Source of the DNA: Streptomyces sp. HPF1205
Lineage (GTDB): Bacteria; Actinomycetota; Actinomycetes; Streptomycetales; Streptomycetaceae
Reading direction: 5' to 3'
Assembly: GCF_020400825.1 (NCBI RefSeq)
Contig: NZ_JAINVH010000009.1
Span: 124,001-188,000 of the forward strand
DNA length: 64,000 nt
Shown here piece after piece: positions 57,729-64,000 of this stretch. The translations under genes were made by a program, and so were the position numbers. A model generated the notes under the pieces. That model ran no database searches. It saw only the letters and a program-made list of their open reading frames with translations, and was not told the DNA's origin. Within the stretch, counting starts at the first letter, position 1. The number at the start of each line of letters is the position of its first letter.

Positions 57729-59924
57729 ATGACCGAGATCATCAACCTTGACGACCATCGACCCCGACCGATAACCGACCCGTTCGCCAAGCAGGACGCG
57801 CGCCCGGCGCCCCCGCTCGAAGGGGTTATGCTGCCCAGCGACAGCACGCCGGACGGCGAGGCAGTCGACCGCCCGGACAACCCGCTGGCGGACTGGCTGA
57901 CGGTGCCTGACGAACCGGTGTTGCCGCCCTGGCTCGCCACCCCGGCGGCGCTGCGGGCGAACGCCGGCGCGCTGGTCCGCCTCGGTGGCTACCACGCCCG
58001 CTACCACGGCGTAAGGCTGCCGAAGTACGGCGTGAAGACCGCCGGGCTTGCCTGCCGCGGCGCGTGGCGGTGCACCGCCCGTCTGTGGCCGGTGCTGACT
58101 GCCGCGGACCACACCCGTACGGTCAAGGCACTGGCCGCGTCCCTGGACGCGCGGACCGCTGACCCGGACCTGGCCATCCGGCACCAGGTCGCACACCGCG
58201 CCCGGACCGAGGCCCGGCGGTGGCGGTTCGGCTCCGCCGTCGCGGTGGCGACCGGTTGCGGCATGGCGCTGTCCATGGCCACCACGCCGGTTCTGATCGC
58301 CACGGCGACGATCCTGCTCGCGATCCTCGCCGTGGTCGGCCGCAAGGGCAGCGAAGTGCCGTTCCTGGACCAGGCCACGCCACCGATCCGCATCGACATG
58401 AACGCCCAGCAGCTCAACGACGCGCTGCGCGCGGCCGGCCTGCTCAAGGCCGGCAAGGGCGACGAGGAAGGGCCGAAGGTCTCGTGTGTCATGGGCCCGG
58501 TCCGCGACGGCAAGGGGTGGGCCGTGGTGTTCGACCTGCCCCGCGGCGGCGGAAAGACCGCCGCCGACGTGCTCGCCAAGCGCGACGCTCTCGCCGCCGA
58601 GCTGGGCGTCGACGAGATCCAGGTCATCATGTCCCGTGTGCGCGCGGCCGGCGGCGGTCACGCGGGCAGGGTGAGCATGTGGGTTGCCGACGATGACCCG
58701 TACCTGGGCGACCCGAACCCGTCGCCGCTGCTCAAGGCCCAGACGTTCACCGTGTGGGACCCGATCCCGTTCGGGCAGGACGCCCGCGGCAACCGCGTCT
58801 CGGTGCCGGTCATGTGGCAGTCGCTGTTCTTCGGTGGCCTGCCGCGGCGCGGAAAGACGTTCACGCAGCGCCTGATGACGGCGGCCGGGCTGCTCGACCC
58901 GTACGTGCGGCACTACGTCGCGGACGGCAAGGGCGGCGCGGACTGGATGCCGATGCGACACGTCGCGCACCGGCTTGTCATGGGCGCCGAGGACGACGCC
59001 GTTGAAGCGCTCAAGGCCATGCTCAAGGAACTGCTCGCCGAGATGGAGCGGCGGTTCGCGCTGCTGCGCGGGCTGCCGGTGTCCATCTGCCCCGAGGGCA
59101 AGCTGACTCCAGCCATCGTGCAGAAGTACAACCTGCCGGTCATCTTCGTGACGATCGACGAGCTGCAGGAGTACTTCACCGCGATGGAGCGGGAGGACCG
59201 CGAGCAGGTGGTCGACGACCTGTGCCGCATCGCGCGGCGCGGTCCGGCCGCCGGGTTCATCTGCAACTTCGCGTCCCAGCGTCCCGACGCCGAGTCGGTG
59301 CCGCCGAAGCTGCGGGAGATCATCACCCTGCGGTACTGCACGCAAGTTGTCGACCGCACAAGCTCTGACATGGTGCTGGGCAAGGGCAAGGCAGCACAGG
59401 GCGCGGACGCCTCGGTCCTGTCCGAGGAGCACAAGGGGACCGGCGTCCTGGTCACCGGCCCCGCGTCGTTCGTCACCGTGCGGGCCGACTACCTCGACGG
59501 CGCCGGCTTCACCGAGATGTGCCAGCGCGGCCGGGCCCTGCGGCAGGCCGCCGGACAGCTGACCGGGGACGCCGCCGGCGACGTGGCCGCCGCCGCGGAC
59601 CAGGCCGGCGTCACCATCGCGCCCGTCCTGTCCGACTGCCTCGACGTGATGCGCCACGTCGACCGCATGCACACCGTCGACCTGCTCGCCCGGCTCGACA
59701 ACCTCGACACCGACCGGTACGGCGACTGGGACGCCGAACGGCTCGCCCGCGAGCTGGAGGCCGCCGGCGTCGAGCGGACCGGCAAGCAAGTCAAGATCGG
59801 GAACGTCAACCGCGCCGGGTACCGGCGGGCAGACCTTGAAGCCGCCGTGCCGCCGGAACTGCTGCTCGCCGCGCGGTCGACGGGCCCGGTAGACCCGCCC
59901 CCCGCTACCTCCCCCACTACCTGA
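57729..59924 (+). CDS. traB: TraB-type FtsK/SpoIIIE DNA translocase
   Basis: 731 aa from ATG 57729 (AGGA upstream). Two membrane segments near 165-200, Walker A GLPRRGKT at about 368-375, Walker B LPVIFVTIDELQEY at about 472-485, and FICNFASQRPDAESVP after it. A C-terminal winged-helix end (YGDWDAERLARELEAAGVER) should read the clt repeats. TraB hexamers move double-stranded DNA between mycelial compartments. Followed by a repeat cluster. Confidence 0.9.
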   Translation: MTEIINLDDHRPRPITDPFAKQDARPAPPLEGVMLPSDSTPDGEAVDRPDNPLADWLTVPDEPVLPPWLATPAALRANAGALVRLGGYHARYHGVRLPKYGVKTAGLACRGAWRCTARLWPVLTAADHTRTVKALAASLDARTADPDLAIRHQVAHRARTEARRWRFGSAVAVATGCGMALSMATTPVLIATATILLAILAVVGRKGSEVPFLDQATPPIRIDMNAQQLNDALRAAGLLKAGKGDEEGPKVSCVMGPVRDGKGWAVVFDLPRGGGKTAADVLAKRDALAAELGVDEIQVIMSRVRAAGGGHAGRVSMWVADDDPYLGDPNPSPLLKAQTFTVWDPIPFGQDARGNRVSVPVMWQSLFFGGLPRRGKTFTQRLMTAAGLLDPYVRHYVADGKGGADWMPMRHVAHRLVMGAEDDAVEALKAMLKELLAEMERRFALLRGLPVSICPEGKLTPAIVQKYNLPVIFVTIDELQEYFTAMEREDREQVVDDLCRIARRGPAAGFICNFASQRPDAESVPPKLREIITLRYCTQVVDRTSSDMVLGKGKAAQGADASVLSEEHKGTGVLVTGPASFVTVRADYLDGAGFTEMCQRGRALRQAAGQLTGDAAGDVAAAADQAGVTIAPVLSDCLDVMRHVDRMHTVDLLARLDNLDTDRYGDWDAERLARELEAAGVERTGKQVKIGNVNRAGYRRADLEAAVPPELLLAARSTGPVDPPPATSPTT

Positions 59925-60040
59925 CCGGGCTCCGCGCCCCCCGCTACCGGCACCCGCCGAGTAGCGGGGGCGCGCTACCCCGGTAGGGCCCCCGGTAGAG
60001 GGGGTCTGACCTGCGAGGTAGTGGCCTGTAGAGGGGGTAC
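59900..60040. repeat. GGTAG repeat cluster, candidate clt locus
   Basis: About nine copies of GGTAG or its complement, several extended to GTAG-N-GGGGG (59961, 59994, 60028), are packed from the traB 3' end to 60040. TraB proteins recognise short direct repeats (TRS) at clt, commonly near traB. Confidence 0.6.
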
Positions 60041-60093
60041 GGGCCACCCCGCCCCCACCCCTCAAAACGCTGCTCTACAGGCATGTGCCTGTG

Positions 60094-60138
60094 CCGTGGG
60101 CGAGGGTCTCCCGGCCAAGGACAGCCCATCGCCCACGG
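60094..60138 (+). promoter_or_regulatory. structured leader element, copy 2
   Basis: 10-bp stem CCGTGGGCGA/TCGCCCACGG around a 25-nt loop with TCTCCCGGCCAAGGACAGCC. It precedes the PAPS-reductase-like gene by 36 nt. Its A-T closing pair replaces a G-C in copy 3. Confidence 0.82.
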
Positions 60139-60174
60139 TCCTCCCTCCATCCCGAACAGACGGGAGCACCGAGC

Positions 60175-61005
60175 GTGAACAACCACGCATCCACATCCTC
60201 CGCCGAGCTGAGGACGTTCAGCTTCGGCGGGGGCTGGCAGTCCATGACCGCACTGGTGCTCGCTGCCCGCGGCGAACTGGACTACCGCACGTTCATCATG
60301 GCCAACGTCGGCGACGACTCCGAGAACCCCGGCACCATCACCTACCTGCACCGGTACGCGATGCCGTTCGCGGAAGCGCATGGGCTGGAACTGGCCGTGG
60401 TCGACCGGGTCATGAAGCGCACCAAGGAAGTGCGGACCCTGTACCAGGACCTCACTCGTGAGGGCTCGCGGTCGTTGAAGATCCCCGTGCGGATGTCGAA
60501 CGGGGCCCCGGGCACCCGCTCGTGCACCGCCAGCTTCAAGATCAAGGTCATCGCCGACGAACTCAAGCGGCGTGGCGCGACGGCGGACAACCCCGCGACC
60601 GTAGGTATCGGGATCAGCCTGGACGAGATCGACCGGGCCAACAAGCGTCGCTGTGAGCCGCACGAGCGGATTGAGTATCCACTGTTGGAACGCGGCATCC
60701 GCCGTATCGACTGTATCCGGGTCATTCGATCGGCGGGCCTGCCCATCCCGCCGAAGTCGTCCTGCTGGTTCTGCCCGTTCCACCGGCCCGAGGCCTGGCA
60801 CGAGATGCGCCGTACGGACCCAGCGCTCTTCGAGCGGGCCTGCCAGCTCGAAGAGCTGCTCAACCGCAGGCGCGACGAACTGGGCAAGGACCACGTCTAC
60901 CTGACCCGGTTCGGCATGCCTCTCAGGCGGGCGATCCCGGATGGGGTCGACACCCTCTTCGATGAGTACGACTCCGGCTGTGACTCGGGCTGGTGCATGA
61001 CCTGA
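60175..61005 (+). CDS. PAPS-reductase-like PP-loop protein
   Basis: 276 aa from GTG 60175. PP-loop SFGGGWQSM at 16-24, GTRSCTASFKIK with a Cys, and CWFCPFHRP near 199 give a PAPS-reductase/DndC-like layout. Enzymes of this kind activate with ATP and transfer sulfur or reduce PAPS. Frequent in actinophages and AICEs next to methyltransferases; substrate unknown. Confidence 0.75.
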   Translation: MNNHASTSSAELRTFSFGGGWQSMTALVLAARGELDYRTFIMANVGDDSENPGTITYLHRYAMPFAEAHGLELAVVDRVMKRTKEVRTLYQDLTREGSRSLKIPVRMSNGAPGTRSCTASFKIKVIADELKRRGATADNPATVGIGISLDEIDRANKRRCEPHERIEYPLLERGIRRIDCIRVIRSAGLPIPPKSSCWFCPFHRPEAWHEMRRTDPALFERACQLEELLNRRRDELGKDHVYLTRFGMPLRRAIPDGVDTLFDEYDSGCDSGWCMT

Positions 61006-61010
61006 CCAAC

Positions 61011-61055
61011 CCGTGGGCGGCGGTCTCCCGGCCAAGGACAGCCCGCCGCCCACGG
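61011..61055 (+). promoter_or_regulatory. structured leader element, copy 3
   Basis: 13-bp perfect stem CCGTGGGCGGCGG/CCGCCGCCCACGG with the 19-nt loop TCTCCCGGCCAAGGACAGC. It precedes the cytosine methyltransferase by 35 nt. Confidence 0.85.
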
Positions 61056-61090
61056 TCCTCCCTATCCCGAAGGACAGGAGATCCCCAAGC

Positions 61091-61819
61091 ATGACCCATA
61101 CGTCGGTTGTCCGGCGACGGCCGTTCAGGCCGTTACTGCTGGACCTGTACTGCTGCGCCGGCGGCGCCGGTACCGGCTACCACCGCGCCGGATTCGAGGT
61201 TCACGGCGTGGACATCGCCGACCGGCCCAACTACCCGTTCACCTTCACCCGGGCCGACGCGCTGACCTACCTCGCCGACCTGATCGCGTCCGGCGGGATC
61301 CGCCAATACACGATGGTGCACGCCTCCCCGCCCTGCCAGGACAAGTGCACGCTGACCGTGGGCACCAACCGTTCCCGCGGCTGGGGCGGCACCCACACCG
61401 ACCTGGTGGCGCCCACCCGGGAACTGCTGGACGCCACCGGCCTGCCCTACGTGATCGAGCAGCCCAACGGGCGCGCGAAGATCCGAAAAGACATCAGCCT
61501 GTGCGGAGAGATGTTCCGCCTCGGGGTACTGCGTCACCGCAACTTCGAGTTGGGCGGCTGGACCACCGCCCGGCCGAAGCATCCCAAGCACCGCGGCTAC
61601 GTCCGCGGGATGCGCCACGGTGTCAAGCGGGACGGCCCGTACATCGCCGCCTACGGCAACGGCGGCGGCAAGGGCACCGTCCCCGAGATCCAACAGGCCA
61701 TGGGCATCACATGGACCGACGTGCGCGAGGAACTGACCGAGGCCATCCCACCCGCCTACAGCGAATGGATCGGCCGCGCCCACCTCGCCACCATGGCGGG
61801 AACGGCGGTGGCCGCATGA
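61091..61819 (+). CDS. small DNA (cytosine-5) methyltransferase
   Basis: 242 aa from ATG 61091. Motif I LDLYCCAGGAGTGY (17-30), motif IV SPPCQDK (79-85, catalytic C82), VIEQPNG as motif VI variant. The late motifs VIII-X are shortened, so it is smaller than most family members. Solitary, probably protective against host restriction. ATGA overlap with the primase gene. Confidence 0.82.
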   Translation: MTHTSVVRRRPFRPLLLDLYCCAGGAGTGYHRAGFEVHGVDIADRPNYPFTFTRADALTYLADLIASGGIRQYTMVHASPPCQDKCTLTVGTNRSRGWGGTHTDLVAPTRELLDATGLPYVIEQPNGRAKIRKDISLCGEMFRLGVLRHRNFELGGWTTARPKHPKHRGYVRGMRHGVKRDGPYIAAYGNGGGKGTVPEIQQAMGITWTDVREELTEAIPPAYSEWIGRAHLATMAGTAVAA

Positions 61820-62709
61820 CCGACCGCCTGCTCACCGCCGCACTCGATGCCGCCGAACACGGCTGGCCCGTCATCCCGTTGCGCCCGGGCCGCAAGTACC
61901 CCGCCCTGCACGGCGAGGACGCCTGCCCCGGTACCGGCGACTGCGCCGACGGGCACCGGAAGTTCGAGCAGCGCGCCACTATCGACCCGGACCGCATTCG
62001 GCGGTGCTGGGCGGCCGGACCGTACAACGTCGGTATCGCGACGGGCCCGGCCGGGCTGCTGGTGGTCGATCTCGACACGCTCAAACCGAGAGACGAGAAG
62101 GGCACGCCTGACGGCGTGGCGTCCTTCTTGGCGCTCTGCGAGCGCGCCGGACAGGCCGCCCCTACCACCCGTACGATCCGGACTCCCAGCGGTGGACGGC
62201 ACCTGTACTTCGCTGCCCCACCTGGCATCCGGCTGGGCAGCAGCGCGGGGACCCTGGCCAAGAAGATCGACACCCGGGCATGGGGTGGGCAAGTCGTCGC
62301 CCCGGGCAGCGAGACGCCACAAGGCCCGTACACGGTCCTGGACGACTCGCCGGTTGCAAACCTACCCGAATGGCTACAAAAAGCTGTGAGGGCCCCACAG
62401 AAGGCCACGGCGACCCCGTTTCGGCCCATGCTCATCCGGGATGCCCCTCGGCTGGCCGCAGTCGTCCTGGAACGGGAAACCGCAACTGTCGCGGCCACCG
62501 CTGTAGGCAGCCGTCAAGCCGAACTGCTGCGCGCCGTGCGGGCCGTGGGCCGGTTTGTGGCCTGGGGAGATCTCGACCGCAGCGCCGTGGAAGCGGCTTT
62601 TACCTGCGCGGGCGAGTCTGCGGGACTCCCGTCGGCCGAGTGTCGCGCCACGATCCGCAAGGCCCTGAACTACTCCATTCGCACTGCTTGGCCTCGGGAG
62701 ACGGCATGA
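61816..62709 (+). CDS. bifunctional primase-polymerase (Prim-pol)
   Basis: 297 aa. LTAALDAAEHGWPVIPLRPG is the family opening, LLVVDLDTLK (82-91) gives the two metal-binding Asp, and SGGRHLYF the catalytic His; GTLAKKIDTRAWGGQVVAPG follows. C-terminal part is helical. With DUF3631 it forms the RepPP-type replication module of AICEs. Confidence 0.88.
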   Translation: MTDRLLTAALDAAEHGWPVIPLRPGRKYPALHGEDACPGTGDCADGHRKFEQRATIDPDRIRRCWAAGPYNVGIATGPAGLLVVDLDTLKPRDEKGTPDGVASFLALCERAGQAAPTTRTIRTPSGGRHLYFAAPPGIRLGSSAGTLAKKIDTRAWGGQVVAPGSETPQGPYTVLDDSPVANLPEWLQKAVRAPQKATATPFRPMLIRDAPRLAAVVLERETATVAATAVGSRQAELLRAVRAVGRFVAWGDLDRSAVEAAFTCAGESAGLPSAECRATIRKALNYSIRTAWPRETA

Positions 62710-63074
62710 CCACCCCGGACCCTCGCCCCGCAGGTAAAAGCCCAACGCACACCCCCGAGCAAATCAGCCCCGCCGAACCGGCCGCGCCTGACACGGCGAG
62801 TAGCGCGCCGAAGGACGCCGCCCGTCAGGGCGTCCTTTCAGCTCTTCGTCCTGACTCGCACCAGAGCGACGGACGCCGGCCCACCGCGTGGCTTCACGTC
62901 GTGGCTCCGCCGGACTGGCGCGCGATTCCCCGCGGCGAATCGCACTGCGCGTGCGGCCGGCACGTCGAAGCGTTCGGCCGCGCCGAAGTGCTCGCCCTGG
63001 TCCACGCACACAACGACCACCGCACCACATGCCCGCTCCGCGCCCCCGCACCCGAAAGGAGGCAGGCAGCGTGA
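62706..63074 (+). CDS. small protein of the replication module
   Basis: 122 aa. Disordered N-terminus, then WLHVVAPPDWRAIPRGESHC, CACGRHVEAFGR and HNDHRTTCPL, a probable CxC...H...C zinc site. Overlaps both neighbours by ATGA/GTGA. Unknown. Confidence 0.6.
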   Translation: MTTPDPRPAGKSPTHTPEQISPAEPAAPDTASSAPKDAARQGVLSALRPDSHQSDGRRPTAWLHVVAPPDWRAIPRGESHCACGRHVEAFGRAEVLALVHAHNDHRTTCPLRAPAPERRQAA

Positions 63075-64000
63075 CCACCGAGAACGGCGCCTCCCTGCTC
63101 GACGAGGTGGAAGCCTTCCACCGCCGCTTCAACGCCTTTCCCACGGAAGCGGCGTACGTCGCCGTAGTCCTGTGGGACGCACACACGCACCTGCTCGACT
63201 GCTTCGACTCCACACCCCGGCTCGCGTTCCTCAGCCCGGAACCGGGATCGGGAAAGACGCGCGGGCTGGAGATCTGCGGAACGCTGGTCCCCAACCCAAT
63301 GGCCGCCGTGAACGCCTCCCCGGCCGCGCTGTTCCGCGCGGTCTCCGGGATGGACGCGGGCCGTCCCACGATCCTCTTCGACGAGATCGACACCGTTTTC
63401 GGGCCGAAAGCCGGAGACAACGAGGAACTGCGCGGACTGATCAACGCCGGTCACCGCCGTATCGGGGTGTCCTACCGGTGCGTGGGCGACGGCGGGCAGC
63501 AGACCGTACAGGAATTCCCGGTCTACGCCGCCGTGGCCGTCGCGGGACTTGGCTGGCTGCCTGACACGATCCTGCACCGGTCGGTCATCATCCGGATGCG
63601 GCGGCGGGCCCCCAACGAGCACGTGGAACCCTTCCGGAGCCGTATCCACGAACCCGAGGGACACGCGCTGCGCGACCGACTCGCCAACTGGGCCGACTCC
63701 GTACGCGACCACGTGACCGGTGCCTTTCCCGAGATGCCGGAAGGAGTGACCGACCGGCCAGCGGACGTGTGGGAACCTCTGCTCGCGGTTGCCGACGCCG
63801 CCGGGGGCGACTGGCCGCAGCGGGCCCGGGAGGCGTGCGCCGCCCTGGTCGCTGCGGCTGCCGCGGGCGACAAAGCATCTCTGGGAATCCGGCTGCTCAC
63901 CGACCTGCGAGACACGGTCTTCAGTGGCGCGGACCGGATGCCTACGGCGCAGATCCTCGCCGCGCTCAACGCCCTGGACGAGGCTCCGTGGGCGGACATG
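63071..64000 (+). CDS. DUF3631 ATPase (partial, runs off the edge)
   Basis: 310 codons visible from GTG 63071. Walker A SPEPGSGKTR at 55-64, Walker B PTILFDEIDTVF at about 99-110, then a sensor-like stretch RSVIIRMRRRAP. DUF3631 proteins are the helicase-like partners of Prim-pol in AICE replication. The 3' end lies outside the window. Confidence 0.85.
   Translation, partial: MTTENGASLLDEVEAFHRRFNAFPTEAAYVAVVLWDAHTHLLDCFDSTPRLAFLSPEPGSGKTRGLEICGTLVPNPMAAVNASPAALFRAVSGMDAGRPTILFDEIDTVFGPKAGDNEELRGLINAGHRRIGVSYRCVGDGGQQTVQEFPVYAAVAVAGLGWLPDTILHRSVIIRMRRRAPNEHVEPFRSRIHEPEGHALRDRLANWADSVRDHVTGAFPEMPEGVTDRPADVWEPLLAVADAAGGDWPQRAREACAALVAAAAAGDKASLGIRLLTDLRDTVFSGADRMPTAQILAALNALDEAPWADM

Noticed and set aside
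57339..60065. 908-codon minus-strand open frame opposite traB
   Set aside because: Shadow of traB and the spread genes; no domain and wrong codon-position bias.
62810..62842. hairpin-like inverted repeat as a fourth structured leader element
   Set aside because: It is within a coding region and lacks the invariant loop sequence.

Overview
The window has the codon use and roughly 70% G+C of a Streptomyces-type actinomycete: GTG/TTG starts are common, start/stop overlaps (ATGA, GTGA) are frequent, and the families present include WhiB, DUF2637, DUF6303, TraB/FtsK and XRE-Tat regulators. Almost everything looks like mobile or accessory DNA, and there are no ribosomal or central-metabolism genes. 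It reads as a large plasmid or a stack of integrative elements with several defence or anti-defence cargo units. All functional statements are from reading the sequence; no database search was run.

Layout. 0.4-4.7 kb: formyltransferase-like gene, DUF6879 pair and a STAND (NB-ARC/TPR) protein with a short amyloid-like N-terminal motif. 4.9-9.6 kb: minus-strand cassette of terminase large and small subunits, a ParB-like protein and a two-domain Dam-like/GNAT-like protein, with no capsid, portal or tail genes. 9.7-10.8 kb: membrane protein and a tRNA-like gene. 10.8-29.2 kb: a minus-strand block of about 20 genes (ParB-like proteins, cytosine and adenine methyltransferases, DUF3560, a ComM/ChlI-like domain, SWIM finger, many small proteins). 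Its transcription units start from about ten near-identical control regions with a CCAAAT-N2-ATTTGG palindrome, a TA-rich -10-like box and a conserved leader. A three-gene ABC-3C defence operon (22.9-26.6 kb) is inserted in this block beside a broken DUF6884 gene. 29.3-32.9 kb: small plasmid-type genes and a regulator reading from a 22-bp-arm inverted repeat. 33.2-37.9 kb: HPrK-like kinase, lactate/malate dehydrogenase-like, APH-like kinase and XRE-Tat regulator; then CutA and a membrane-anchored Mrr-like nuclease. 39.3-45.9 kb: replication and accessory block with a winged-helix gene carrying six internal palindromic iterons, WhiB, RusA and two XRE proteins. 45.9-49.2 kb: serine hydrolase, MAB_1171c-type membrane protein, ImmA/IrrE peptidase, XRE.

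49.3-64 kb is an actinomycete integrative conjugative element (AICE) module or the junction of two: a tyrosine integrase with an internal LacI-type helix-turn-helix, then a 44-bp 3' fragment of tRNA-Pro as attachment site, a low-G+C DUF262 + HEPN pair, a GNAT and a KorSA-like GntR repressor with paired operators, spread genes, TraB, a candidate clt repeat cluster, a PAPS-reductase-like protein, a cytosine methyltransferase and replication genes (primase-polymerase, DUF3631 ATPase) running off the right edge. Three genes here are preceded by a covarying hairpin with an invariant loop.

How it may work: the 10.8-29.2 kb block looks like a coordinately switched establishment or anti-restriction regulon. 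Four of its proteins end in sliding-clamp-binding-like QxxLF tails. At least five small genes look frameshifted at G/C runs, and residual assembly indels should be excluded before calling them pseudogenes.
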